DNA from: Tricholomella constricta
Taxonomy: Eukaryota; Basidiomycota; Agaricomycetes; Agaricales; Lyophyllaceae
DNA: 64,000 nucleotides
Assembly: GCA_013368375.1 (NCBI GenBank)
Contig: JAACJP010000006.1
Coordinates: 558,001-622,000, forward strand
Reading direction: 5' to 3'
Positions 44,305 to 56,375 of this stretch are shown here, one piece after another; the stretch's first letter is position 1; each line of letters begins with the position of its first letter. The notes beneath the pieces were generated by a model. The model was not told the origin of the DNA and did no database searches. It saw only the letters and a list, made by a program, of their open reading frames with translations. The translations under genes and the position numbers were made by a program.

Positions 44305-46943
44305 ATGTCAGCACGAAGGATCGCAGACAAGGCTGTCGAAATGCCCTCAAATCCCCATTTCCTAGACTTCGAGAGGTCCGACGGTGATCCATCGAGTTGG
44401 CCAAAGAATACCACGCGCATTGTTGACGACGCAGGGGAGATCAACTGGATGAAGCCTATGGACATTGACCAACCACACTCACTGAGATGGAGATTAGGTG
44501 CTGCAAAAGGAATTGCGATTGCGAGTAATCTACCCCGTGAGTCTTGTCGCCTATCCCACCCCATGTCATTAACGCGTGTAAAATTTGCAGTGGGTCCTAC
44601 CTACATGCTCAGAAACTGGCCTGCAGGGTACAAATTCTTTGATCATCAGAAAGGACCAGATTCGGCTCCGAGACATGACTTGTATCTTTATGGTTTGTAC
44701 CCTTCGCGTCTATCAGTATCACCCGGACTCATAAACTTACAGGTCCTCCTCCCCAACGCCGATATCGTTCTATCAACGAGTTTATTCCCCATGCAATATG
44801 GCTTTATCAAGACGCGACGATGAACCCTGCCAACTGTCAGTGCAAATATTGTCAGAAAAAGCCTCAGAAGGAGGTCACAGCATCCTTACCTCCTGGCATC
44901 CTGCGTACCACTCTCAGCACACCGACCCCTTCCCGTTCCAGGCCCAAGAGGCCCAAGAGCACTCGCGAGATGATCCCGAAAGGACCACGCGACAAAGTGT
45001 ATGCAGCTGTCCAGAGAAGGCCAATACCTGTCCCGTCAAAGTCTTCACATGTCCACCACAAGGCCACAATGCTAGTTGAGCGCAACTCGGACCTTAGAGC
45101 TGTATCTTCAAAGACATCCATGAAACTGAGAAGATGGTTCAGGACGGGGGAATTGCTGTGGTGTGCGCTGGATCCCCCCATCAAAGGCCCTGGCAATGTT
45201 GCTATTGAATTCTGGCCTGGTCTCGTCGACGAAGTGAAGTTGAAGACAGCCCCAATTCCACGTCACACCACTTCCTCAACGCGACCGCCACTGGAAAATG
45301 GAAACGACGAAGACCTTGTGATCGACGATTCGACAGACACAATACCATGGAGTGTCCGCCAATCCACCCAATACAGAATGCAACTTCTCGCGGTGAACCA
45401 CTCGTACCTGGTTTCTGATGACCAAGTGCTGCCTTATCAGGCTCATGTACCCCCAAACGACCTCATTCTCGCCCTCAAGGCTTTTCCCACCGAGCGCCTT
45501 AACTTTGACCGAGAGGTGCTATTGCACTTTAATCCATGTCCAAAGGGTGAAAACCCCACTTTTGACGACGCAGTAGCTCCTTATGCGATGGCTGTACAGA
45601 TTGGCTCCACACTATCTGCCTACTGGTGTCTCACCGACGAATGGGCTTTTGAGTACAATGCACCCAAGATACAAGCATCATCCCCACCTCGTGCAGAAAG
45701 GTCTGCATCGATGGGGCCAACCTCCTTACAGGCCGCTATCGAGACAGCCGATGTGCACAACAACCTGCCCAATGGTTCGATATCCAGCGGACCGTCTTCC
45801 AAGCCCAATCCCTACCCACCTACAGTGCACTATCCCAGCGTATCTGGGCCAAGCTCAGATATGACCCCGGCTGAAACCCAACGCCTGTCTGCACGAATGC
45901 TAGGAAAGGTCGCTAATCCACTACTGTCCGATTCGCCTTCCCTCACGCAAATGAGATTCCAGGGTGTCTGGTGGGGAGCAGAGCGGATATGGGTTGATGA
46001 GTTCATCCGATTAAAGGTCCCCCGGCGGTGTATTGCTCCCAAGGGTGCAGAACACATTCTTGCGCCCGCTGGACCTGGGAAAGCAGCATGTGAAATGTGG
46101 ACGCAGTCGGGGAGAAATCTCTCGGAGCTTGGTGCTGGAGCTAGGGGAGTCTTCATGAGATTAGATGGCCTGTTTGTTGTCGACGCTGTCCAATACGATG
46201 GCTCTACCAGGAAGGAATGCCGAGCAAGTGGTATGCTGTACGAACTGGCCGACATAGATTGGGAGGACCCCGATGCTATCAAAAATACACCAGGGGCCAA
46301 TCCGCTTTTATCTCAACCTTCAGCTTCCGCTGAAAGCCAATTAATGCCTCCACGATCCTTTATACCTGCCCCATCGCCCCTCAACCCACACATCCCACCG
46401 AATCTCAACCCAGATCCCAGTGTTCTCGTTGCTCCCGCGCCATCGGTTACAGAAGCTGCCCAAGTGCCGCCTATACCCAACCCGCCACTCCCTAGCTCTC
46501 AGTTATCTCATCCTTCCTCATCACACTATCATTTACCCGAGGCTCCGGATGGCTACGTGTTTCGACCGATTCTGTCTGAAGGACACGAGGCTGTTCTGTC
46601 CCTGAGTATGATCAGTGGACGGTATTACCCCAGAATCCTGTCCCATCCCTTGCTCGAGACAGCCCTCGACGCGGCCCTGGCAAATCCGTTGGAGAGTGGC
46701 GGGCTGCTGGAATCTAACAATCTTTGGGCATTGGAAGGACTCTCTGCAGGATTCTACAATTCCGTTGATCCGATCCATTACAAAGCGTCACGAACGAAGA
46801 TGGTAGAGGATGCGGATAGTATGGCTGCGAAGGAGCTGGAGATACACAAGCAGCAACAGTTGAGGGCGTTGAACGAAAGCATGGAGGAAGATGCTGACGA
46901 GCTGGAATATCCCCGGGCCGACGCGATGGATGTTGATTACTGA
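44305..46943 (+). CDS. CLR2: Clr2-type transcriptional silencing protein
   Basis: The ATG at 44305 (MSARRIADKAVEMPSNPHFL) begins the Clr2 N-terminal region: NWPAGYKFFDHQKGPDSAPR and YLYG, joined by splicing to RSINEFIPHAIWLYQDA and a Cys pair (NCQCKYCQKK). The long second part (707 codons after the last intron) carries the Clr2 core: RWFRTGELLWCALDPPI, IEFWPGLVDEVKL, MRFQGVWWGAERIWVDEFIR, GVFMRLDGLFVVDAVQYDG, and GYVFRPIL. Pro-rich linkers separate the blocks. In fission yeast Clr2 is part of SHREC, which brings histone deacetylase and remodelling activity to heterochromatin. Several blocks bear BAH-like features. The stop is at 46941-46943; the tail is acidic and ends EYPRADAMDVDY. Confidence 0.85.
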
Positions 46944-47308
46944 AGAAACGAATTGTATTAGACAGTTTGCTGCTACTTAGCTATCCTGCTTTCAATGCTG
47001 CGTACTTACATGAAGTATCCACTTGTATATACAATACACTGTAAAGTAATAATCAGCGTTATCACATCAGCACGATCAAAGTCCGACGCTTGACAACCTG
47101 GACTCTCATCTTCCTTGGACTGGTGCCATTCCCCGCAATCTGCGCAAAGGGCGCAATCCCAGTTCTCAGCCGCTCGAGGAACCGTCGGCGTCGTGTCCAG
47201 GCTTGCTGCCTTATACCCTGTTCTTCTGACGTTTTCGGCCAGTGGCAGTGACTTCGGCGGTTCCTCCAGTTGACTTGTTCTTTCGCTCGCTCTTTCCTTC
47301 TTTCTCCC
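46944..47308. other. Intergenic, CLR2 3' end and KAR9 promoter
   Basis: 365 bp without a recognisable gene; it should hold the CLR2 terminator region and the KAR9 promoter. Confidence 0.4.
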
Positions 47309-50163
47309 ATGGTTTCTACCACTATATCCTCTCACAGCTCCAACATAAGTTCCTCGTCACAAACAAATCTCACTCTCCCGCCGTCGCCGTCAAGCTTGAG
47401 CGGCGCCTCCGCTTCGTCGTCCAAGTTGTCGTTAGATCAAGAGGACGAAGGTGCGCTGCCATCTCACTCTATTTCCCGAAGGCGCGTTGACGAATAAACA
47501 GAAAATGTTACCATTACACGACCATTGTCAAAGAAAGCTGGGAAGCAGCGGAGCCAAGAGTGCGTCGCGTCTTTGCTCTCGGAAACATCATCATGATCGA
47601 CTACATTACAGGGACCTGCGTTTGTTGGCAATTTCAACACACATGACGGAGCTCTCATACGCCATTTCGGATATTCAGACACGTATTTTCGGTATGGCGA
47701 ATTGCTCATTGTGTGTGCCACATCTAAGTAGACGCGTGCGCAGAGATACAGGAACTACGGCACAAATCCCAATCTTCAGGCGACTCGACCAGTACCACCA
47801 ATGTTATTGATCAATCGTTGATGAGCCTCAATGATAAGCTCGAAGCCGTCGAGAAGGGCATGAAATCGATCAACGAGTTGTTGGAGCCTCTTCTCCAAGT
47901 TGCATCAACGCCGACTTTTCAACACAACGGAGACCCGAATGATAACGCATTGATGCTTAGGAAACATGCGACTTTGCAGGCAGAGTGGGAGGCAATACAG
48001 AATGAGAGCGAAGTGCTCAGGGAGGAACTTAAAGAGGACAAATGGCTAACGGTATTCAGAACGGTGACGGACCAAGCAGACGGAATGATGTCCAGCTTGG
48101 AGAAAGCCGTTAATCGGTGTCAGGTGAGTTCCTTTGCCTTGTGCTGTTATTCTATCTCACACTTCGTATCGCCCAGGATTTCATATGGCAAGTTCATCGT
48201 CGAGGTGGAGATGACCCACGCCAGTCGCAGACTTCTTTATCGGCAGTTCAACGTAATGAGAAACCACAACCTCTGACTCTAGAAGTATGCGCTTCGCTTC
48301 TGGATTCCTTTGAAGCAAAGAAAAAGTACGTGAAAATGACTGTTCTCTACACTCCGACGTTAATGTAGGAAGCAGGCATTACATGCCTGCGACATCAAAG
48401 GTTCTCTCAATCATAGATAAAGGTGTCCGTGACCGGGTTACGAAGAATGGTGAAACTCTACGAAGGCATGCAGAATCGGCTCAGCGTTGGAAAAATCTGC
48501 GAGAGCGGATATCGAGGACAGGTGTGGAAATGGAGAATGTGCGAAAGATCCTTTTAAACGGGGAGGCTACTCCCAGCGAAAACGGCTCAAGCACGTCGGG
48601 AACCATGTCCACGAAGAATGGGTATCTCGCCACGCCTCCGAGCGGCTCGCGGTCGTCCAGGGCGCCCAGTTCCGCCAGTACACTTTCGAGGTCAATATCT
48701 CCCTTTCGCAAATTCGCGCGTAAGATTACAGGAACAAGTCGCCACGCACCCGTCACCCCGCTATCTGTAAACAAGAAGACTGGATATCGTACTCCATCCT
48801 CCGAACCTGTCCAGACCATTCGCCGGCAGAAGACGTCCTTGTTCCCATCCCTGCGCGGGAGCCAGCCACCGACACCTATCACGCCTGACCGACCAGGACA
48901 CAAGTACAGCCAAAGCCTGACGCCAGACTCGTCACCCCACACTCATAGGGTTGATAATGCTACGGTAAAAGTTCGCAGTGTCTCCAATAAGCAGCCGTGG
49001 AACAGTTCTACGAAAGTGGAATCAGACATGACGATCAGAGGTACACCTCCCAAACGCTCACCTTCCGCGGCCGGGATGTACGCTCACTCTGGTGACATTC
49101 CACCTGTTCCACCTATTGGGACTCCGTACCGAAGGAGTCTTTCACGGGCCTCGATGGCCTCGTCTCGTCCTTGGTCGCCTGTTACCTCGTCGATATCCAC
49201 GACCCAGTCTTCTCAACCAAATCACTTCCCGATTTTTCGACCCCCCTCTCGCGCCCAGACCCCCGCTGCACCTGCTCGTGGTGTTACGCCCGGGCTCAGC
49301 GCAACTCCTCGCTCCCGGCCCAAGACCCCAAGCCACATACCTATGCCCTCAAAGCAGATGCAGATCACACCGAGTCGGTCCGACAATAGCATGGACGACG
49401 ATAACGCGCACCTGTACCGAGCCCTTTCCCCGACATTGAGCGTTACTTCTTCGGGCTTTGGACACCCTCCACGCCCTCCGAGTCGTTCGATGATTCCCGT
49501 CCCAAGCCTCCATCTTTCCTCTCCGTCACGGCCTTCTTCGTCAATGTCTGACTATACCCGCACGGACACATTTGGAGGCTCCGCGACACGAGCACAGACT
49601 CCCGAGCACACTCTGCGGGCGCGTGTGCAGCAGATGACATTCTTTCACAGTACAAGCGGACGATCGGCGGCGCGTCCATCTCTCAATACGAACAAGCTTC
49701 CGCCGTCAAGTTTCAGAGACAGCCCAGCAAGCCGCACACCTTCAAGGCCAGGATCCCGCGCTGGAGCGTATACCCCGACTATGGATAACCTCCCTATGTA
49801 CGAATATATACCAGGAAACCCCAAGGACCCCCTCGACGTCGAGGTGGCTGAGATTACCAACGCGATTGCGCACGGCCTGCTTATTGAACGGGTCGATCCT
49901 CCGATCAAGAAAGTTCCAAAGGAGGGCGAGGAGGTCAAGGCTCAATACGCTTTTTCGAATGCCCTGAGCCGGAAAGTGGTGACCTGCCGGTTAACTACCC
50001 TTACAAGACCCGGAAAGGCGGGTCATACGAAGAAGGTCATGTGCCGTGTCGGAGGAGGTATGTCACCGGTTTACTTTTAGTCAACAAGGTGCGGCTGACA
50101 TGGGAGTATATAGGCTGGCAGGACCTTAGCCACTACATTTTGAATCGTCAAGCCGGGATGTGA
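47309..50163 (+). CDS. KAR9: KAR9-family spindle-positioning protein with C-terminal GAR-like domain
   Basis: A Ser-rich start at ATG 47309 (MVSTTISSHSSN) is followed by exons encoding LHYRDLRLLAISTHMTELSY, AISDIQTRIFEIQELRHKS, MSLNDKLEAVEKGMKSINEL, EDKWLTVFRTVTDQADGM, HYMPATSKVLSIIDKGVRDR and RRHAESAQRWKNLRERI, the helical Kar9 region. A long Ser/Pro/Arg-rich basic stretch with repeated SRxPSxP motifs follows; it could bind microtubules or EB1 (SxIP-like motifs are worth testing). The last exons encode VEVAEITNAIAHGLLIERVD and KKVMCRVGGGWQDLSHYIL, a Gas2-related (GAR)-type microtubule-binding motif, ending AGM at 50163. Kar9 links actin transport to astral microtubules through Bim1. The final splice (GTATGT..TATAG) recreates GGGWQD. 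The first exons are least certain. Confidence 0.82.
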
Positions 50164-50537
50164 GGCAACGGCTTGTTTGTGGTATCAAGAGGGGCGGTAG
50201 CCTGCATGCCTCCCGGAAATAGGAGTCCCGGAGAGATTTTATGTTGAAGGTTTGCGTCGAAACATCCTTGTTCAGCTGTATTCACACCACCATCATGACC
50301 TCTATCGCGCTTTGATATGAAATACAATAACATGCTTTTAATGTTCAAATCTTGATAAGATCACGCTATTCGGGTCATTAACGGATCGATGGACGAGTTA
50401 ATTATGTAGCGCCCTCTGACTCCGAGGCTTCCATGCATCAGATTCATTGCCTCATGCAGGTGGCATGTGCTTCCTGGCCGAGGTCTGGCATGCCCCTTAA
50501 CTGGTGTCTGACATGCGCCTGTCGGATGTACGAAACG
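50164..50537. other. Intergenic, KAR9 3' end to TRAPPC12 promoter
   Basis: 374 bp up to the TATA box; no gene seen. Confidence 0.4.
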
Positions 50538-50545
50538 TATAAAAG
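50538..50545 (+). promoter_or_regulatory. TATA box of TRAPPC12 gene
   Basis: TATAAAAG lies 39 bp before the ATG at 50585, giving an unusually short leader if it is used. It is one of the few strong TATA boxes in the window. Confidence 0.45.
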
Positions 50546-50584
50546 GAGGGCGGGTTCTAAGCTTTTCGATCCAAACGCGCAGGC

Positions 50585-52869
50585 ATGGCGCTTGAGATGG
50601 AGAAACCACGGTCAATGAAGCAGTTGCCTGCGAAACTCGGAAAGAAGATCAAGCGCCAGTTCCGTCGATTCACCTCTTTCCACCACGTGACACCAGCCAA
50701 ACAACAGAGCGTCGGCGATGCGTTTCCCATCATCACTTCCATCTCAACCTCTCCCCTATTATTCCACCCTATCACTCCTACCCGCCCCTCCTCCTACCGC
50801 AGGGACAGAAAGGTTAAAGAGATCCACCCAACGAGCTTCCAGGAATCGCTGGCCTATTCCGCAGAGTTATCTCAATCTTCAAAATCATCTGTGGACATGC
50901 AGGAGGACCATTCGCTGTCTCACGAGGCGACTGCTTCGACAAGCGCGAGGGAGGATACAGAACCAGAATCCGTTGTGGATGAGAGCTCTCGTCCTACCCA
51001 CCTCGCGGAAGAGTCGGGCCAGGTGGAAGCAGAACAGTCTCACCCTTCTGCTGCAAATGAGGAGACAGCGCTCTCTAGCCCTCCGACCGTGTACGTTGAG
51101 CCAGACGTGCCCAATCCTTTCCTGATCGACGACGACGAGGCTTCGTTCATGGAGGATGATAGCGCTCCGCCTGCGAGCCAGTCACAGTCGACCATCACAC
51201 CCCAAGACGTTTCACTCACACTTCCGACCGAGCCAGCCACGCCACACTCCATCGGCTTGCCCTCAGCCAATCTCAACAAAGCCGTTCCACCCCCTCCTGC
51301 GTCTGACAGCGAGACCGATGAAGATGACGCCCCTGACCTGTATCTTCCAGGACTTATTATTCCTACCATGTTCCTCCCCATACCCAATGTACGCCGCTCA
51401 TTTTCCTCCAACTATTTAACATGGTGGCTTTCCAGATCTTTAATGTATCATACTTGTATTAGACCGATCCGTTGAGTACGCTCCTCACCAAATATATTTA
51501 TCCACCTGAGAACCGCCCTGTGCGCGACATCACTGGCGACTGGCAGCGAAGTGACTTCCACACCCTGGTCGTGAGTCTCCTGAGAATTTCTATTGCCCTG
51601 GAATGGTCAGTGATTGGAGAACTTTCTTACAGATGACGAATAGCTGGCGGGCACTGGCTAGAATGGCTCGAGACCGGCTTGTGACAACTGACCCAGAGGA
51701 TTTGACGCTAATTCTAGGCGTAAGCCACATTGCCAAGTCTGGATTCATATCGAAACATCTAAAGTTACCTATGTAATAGCTCTGGTACCTCCGCTTAGCG
51801 TGTCTAGCCCGTCTGCGCCTCTTCAACCAGACCTCCGCTGAATGTACGAACCTCTTTGCCGTGCTGAACGCAATCGATCCCCCAGAGGCCCGCACTTGGG
51901 TCTTTGACCGCGTGTTGCCCTTCGAGCTCGAAGTCATGCACGCGCGCCTCAAGTACTGGGCAGGCGATCACATGAGCCACCTCGACGCGCTGAATGCGTT
52001 GCTCAGGAAATGCAGGACGAAGGCGCGGCAAGAGAAGGCCAACGCCACAGCCGTGTCATTGTGGAAGGAGCGTGGCGCTCGCGTGTGCCTGATCATTGCG
52101 TCGCAACTGGTGGAGATGAAGGTCGGTGCTGTCTATCTTGTCCCTGGGTTCGTCGTTAATCCCGCGGGGATGGAATAGGACTTCAGAGCAGCAACGAAGC
52201 TTCTGGAGCCGCTGTGCACACAAGGTGACGGGACGTCGACGGCTGAGCTTCGGTCCTCCATTGGCAGGATATACCTTCAAAGCGGGGACATCGAAACCGC
52301 CGCGAAGCACTTTGAGGCTGTCGCCGCGGATCCTGCGGCAAGCCAGGAATTGAAGGACATGAATGCTGGTTTGCTTGCATCCGCGGAAGGGCACTGGGTC
52401 CGCGCGGCCAGTCTCTTGGAAACACTCATCGCGAAGGATGCCAATAATTTTGTGGTTCGTCCTTTTCTTCTGCTATGAAACCTAGCATCTCACGCCGTGC
52501 CGTTCAGGCTGTCAATAATTTATCTGTTGCCCTACTGAGCCAAGGAAAACTGAGAGAGGTCAGAACAGTTTACTCTGACCTGACATGGACGACTCACGTC
52601 GCACTTGACTAGGGAATTGACGTGTTGGAGACGGCTCTGAAAGCTTCTCCTTCGAGCGTCGTTGTTGCAGAACCTTTCTTGTTCAATCTCTGTACGTGGC
52701 TTCAGTACTCGCGCCTGCACTGAGGCAAAAATTCTCATACCATACAGCAACGCTTTACGAACTCCGTTCCTCCACTGCCGCGGAAAATAAACGAAACCTC
52801 CTGCTGGAGGTTGCGAAGTGGAGCGGCGATGGTCTGCGGACCACTTGCTTGAAGATGCCGACAAATTAG
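50585..52869 (+). CDS. TRAPPC12: TRAPP complex subunit 12 (TRAPPC12)
   Basis: The ATG at 50585 gives MALEMEKPRSMKQLPAKLGK. The first 270 residues are disordered and acidic; the conserved part starts after splicing: DPLSTLLTKYIYPPENRPVR, WQRSDFHTLV, SWRALARMARDRLVTTDPED, LWYLRLACLARLRLFNQTSA. TPR-like helices follow (SSIGRIYLQSGDIETAAKHF, VNNLSVALLSQGKLRE, VLETALKASPSSVVVAEPFL). The tail STLYELRSSTAAENKRNLLL and WSGDGLRTTCLKMPTN is the TRAPPC12 signature, ending in a TAG at 52867-52869. At least six introns are inferred. TRAPPC12 belongs to the TRAPPIII tethering complex that acts as a GEF for Rab1 in ER-Golgi traffic and autophagy. Confidence 0.9.
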
Positions 52870-53129
52870 GGTCTGAAGGACATATAGTTGGTTTCAATCC
52901 GGCTTGACATACATACTACAGTCCATCAGCATTCCTTGGGACAGGAGAATACGAATTACGTATCTTACTAGGTCAAGCTCGCTTTTTTTTTCAAATCTTT
53001 CTGGAAGACTCTTTAGCCAACTATCTTTCCATTAGGACAGGGGCCTCAAACCAAGGGATAGAATGGCCCTTGAATATACAATACGTAGCGGAATCGTCGT
53101 CATCAGCCCAAAAAGCGCCACGCGCACGA

Positions 53130-53137
53130 TCTTGGAT
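53130..53137 (+). repeat. Target-site duplication (left) of MITE
   Basis: TCTTGGAT is repeated exactly at 53832-53839 on the other side of the element. Confidence 0.8.
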
Positions 53138-53831
53138 AGGACCCCCCTATATGCGGATCGATGTTTGATCCAAAATCGCGAATTTGGGTGTTTTCGTCGC
53201 ACGAATTTTCGGCGTATTCGTCGCATAAAGATCAGGGCACCCCTTTTTCGGTCATTTCCGTCAGCATAACCGATCCGACCTCTTTTTGGCCCACATTTTG
53301 TCGCATCCTCACTGAAACCTCCGAATTGGCACATTTCGTAGCATTAACTCGAAATAAGGAAGTAGTACATATTGTTCTCTAGATCTGGGTATTTTCGTTG
53401 TCGAGCGTGCAGCAATCATATGTATTTTGGACGGTGGGAAAAAAAAGAGAAAGAAGCGTCAAGACAGGTATCAACAAACATCAGCTTCCCAATGCGGAAT
53501 AATAAAATTGTTAACGCTTTTGGCTCATGAGAGCTCAGACCACATCGTAAGGGACTCTTGGCTGCCTTGAATAGGTTTGAGAGGGTTTAGATCTCGAAAT
53601 GGTGGACATGTGGTGAATCCTACAGTATACGACCACCACCATCCCCCCAAAAAAATCGTCGCATAGGATCTGACCTCGCCCCCAACTCGGCCAAATCGTC
53701 GCATAAAAAATCAAACCTAGCTCCGCCCAAAAAGTTCGAGATCCGTCGCATAATAATCCGACATTGGGGCCCAAAAGGGGTCAAATTCGTCGCATAAAGA
53801 TCAAACCTCTTGTAGGGTATAGGGGGGTCCT
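53138..53831. mobile_element. Non-autonomous DNA transposon (MITE), hAT-like, with subterminal repeat array
   Basis: This 694-bp element has perfect 14-bp inverted ends (AGGACCCCCCTATA at 53138-53151 and its complement at 53818-53831), flanked by an exact 8-bp duplication TCTTGGAT. Similarity extends imperfectly inward for about 50 nt (GTTTGATC and GAATTTG blocks). Inside are eight direct copies of a TCGTCGCAT-type motif: 53194, 53218, 53298, 53336, 53656, 53696, 53743 and 53787; several extend to AAAGATC or AAATCAAACCT. No long ORF is present, so it cannot move alone. An 8-bp duplication and reiterated subterminal motifs fit the hAT superfamily, whose transposase binds such repeats; the superfamily call is inference. 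It lies between TRAPPC12 and ERG4, in their shared 3' region. Confidence 0.85.
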
Positions 53832-53839
53832 TCTTGGAT
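53832..53839 (+). repeat. Target-site duplication (right) of MITE
   Basis: Second exact copy of TCTTGGAT. Confidence 0.8.
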
Positions 53840-54177
53840 CCACAATGTATCCGTCAAAATTCTTTCTTTACATATCTGTTGCGTATTACCGAATATTGGT
53901 GTTGAAGTGAGCGCAAGGGCAAAGCTGAAGATTAACATCTTGTTGATCCTCGACGAGTGCTCGTCCGTTGGACCTCAAAGTTGAGCAGAGCCTGAAAGGA
54001 ATATACATAGACTTGACTCAGTCATCATCCTCAGAAGCCCTACCAGACTGTAGGACAGCGACTTGTCATTCAGTAGTACGGATGGAAGTTAAAGATAGCA
54101 TCAATAGCGGGTATTATGTAGTAGCCTCCAGTAACTATGATATTTTATGGTATAGATAGGCAGGAGACTATGATGTC
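53840..54177. other. Intergenic, ERG4 3' region
   Basis: 338 bp between the MITE target duplication and the ERG4 stop; no gene seen. Confidence 0.4.
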
Positions 54178-56146
54178 TCAGTAGACGTAGGGAATAAACT
54201 TCCATTTCACGATTTGGCAGTAACGCTCCCAGTCTTTTCCGTACTTCACAGAGCATCTATGGAATCAGTCATGGTCAGATGCAATCACAGGCAATTGAAG
54301 CTCGAGATGACGGACCGTTCAAAGTCGCGCCCACAACGGTGGATGAGGACGACGATAAAAAACACAGAGTAGAAATAGGGTATGAGGGACGACGTGCCGA
54401 CGATGGCACCCCACATAAGACTCATCGTCCAGTCCGCAACGTAGTTCTGCGAGCTATCAGCAAACGTCATTATCATGGAAATTAAAAGGACGACTTACAG
54501 GTTTACGGGAGTATGCCCACCAGCCACTGGTGAGGAGACGATTGCTGTGACAGAGTGTCGGTCAAAGAGGCGTAGGTCAAATATGGTGAACCTACCCATG
54601 GGCTGTCTCGATGTAGGTGGGGTTCTTGACAACGCATCCCGGGAGCTGCGGGAAGGTCTTGCGGAACTCGGTGATACCCTGGGACTGCATCTTGAATCGG
54701 CTCTTCTGGGCCATTGATGTGTCCCAGCTGGTGGATACTTCGCGTCAACAAAGACCAGAAAATGGTGATGGGACAGGAATAACTGACATGTAGTAGGCGG
54801 TCAGGAGAATCGTGAACATGACAACGTAGGTGAACGTGGAGAAGCGGTAAGTTTCAGGATCGTGTGAAGCCATGTAGACAACAGAGTAGACGTAGGACTG
54901 GGGGAAGAGGTCAGAATGAGCAGTGTGCGAGAACCGTATAGACCACGTACGAAAGGAACTCCGGCAAGGTTCCAGAAGATGACGAGGAAACCCCATCTGG
55001 ACGAACATGAGGAATGAATGGTGGGAGGTGTAAGGAGGCTTACTTCTCGTGATACATATCCCAGGTCTGGGGGATGCATTCCTCTCCCTTTCCGCTATAG
55101 ATGGATTGAGGCGTTGTAGCATAGCGTAGTCGTAAATGAACATACCAAGCGTTGAGGTAGAGCCCAGTGGCCAAAATCATAAAGGCCATGTTCTGAAAAT
55201 ATGGCATAAGGGAAGCCGAGGAATTACATTTTTTAAAACTTACGGGTGTGACATAGCCATATTGTTCATACTGTTTACATCCGCCAGATACAGCCAAAAA
55301 GAATACGATGACCCAGGGGATGCGGACCTCTCCCCACATTTTGAGATCAACGCTGCCGATGCGGGGGTTGAGGCAAGCGCCCATAAAATAATCGTAGAAA
55401 AAGTTGCCCGAGGTTCGAATCTGAGTGTTCGTAAGGACGGCATACAGATATGTCCCGAGAGCGACAGCGAAGCCATAGATCATGCCCACGGACATCAGAT
55501 GTCCGTAATTGTCGATGATTTCAGTGAGGCGGAAGATACCTGACCAGTGAAGTCCGGCAGCGGTGACCAAGGTTACGTACAGCGAGTTGAGCGCGTTGCA
55601 ATTATACATGAGGGTCTTGTAGTTGAGCGACGGGACAGGGAGACCCTCTTGTTGATATCCTGGCAAGACCTGCGCGAGGAAGAGCTGAAAGATGACGTTG
55701 CCGGAGTAGACCTTCCACGCGTAGAGATTAGGACTGGCGTCCTAAAGTGTGATTATTCAAAAAGGTGAGTCGTGCAGCTAAGGTCTATGTCGCCTACCGT
55801 TTTGATATGGCCCCACATTCTCCATAGGAATGGTTTAATGTCGTCTTGGGAGGTCGGGGAAACAAGCTTGCCGTCGTAAAACCAAAGGCAAATCCAGAGG
55901 TAATACATGAGCACAGGAAAGAAGGACATGATGGCAATGCAGCCAAGTGGTCCACCGAACTCATAGCTGGCATGAATAAAGTTAGTTCACGCGACTGGAG
56001 AGGTGAAAATGGAGGACCAACGTCTCGTGTCTGTCCAAGCGCTGGTCAATTTCGCGACCTTTTTCGGTAATGACGACCTTTTTTGAGTTTCCTGTGGCAT
56101 TAGCTCTGTGGCGCAGCCCCTCTTCGCCTGTGTGGTTGGCGACCAT
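54178..56146 (-). CDS. ERG4: Delta(24(24(1)))-sterol reductase (ERG4)
   Basis: The ATG at 56146 gives MVANHTGEEGLRHRANATGN. Exons then encode the reductase family: [123 protein letters not shown], and TYIETAHGKLLIDGWWAYSR. The last splice gives HRCGRDFERCSVKYGKDWER and the terminal KFIPYVY, followed by a TGA at 54178-54180. These are the sterol-reductase signatures including the NADPH-binding C-terminal segment. The enzyme is an ER membrane protein that reduces the C24(28) double bond in the last step of ergosterol synthesis. All blocks appear intact. It is divergent from MPE1. Confidence 0.97.
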
Positions 56147-56375
56147 GGTGAACAAGTCCAGTTGTATCGAACGACCGATCGAACGATTTAAAGCTGGCAT
56201 TACATAATGGAGAGCGTGGGAGTCGGAGAGTGAACTGCGTGTGAAAAGCTTGCCGAGCTTGCGCACGATCATCCATTCTTCCGTCCGTCTTCCATCATCC
56301 CCGACCCGCTCGACTCCCCGCTCTTTTCACCTGTTTGCTTAATTTACATAGCGTCTTCTCTGTCAATTGATACAT
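56147..56375. promoter_or_regulatory. Bidirectional promoter, ERG4 / MPE1
   Basis: 229 bp between divergent start codons. A pyrimidine-rich stretch (TTCCGTCCGTCTTCC, near 56278-56330) lies upstream of MPE1. No TATA box or clear sterol-response element was recognised. Confidence 0.35.

Noticed and set aside
53063..53382. Short frames in the MITE
   Set aside because: They cross the subterminal repeats, are under 75 codons and show no transposase motif.
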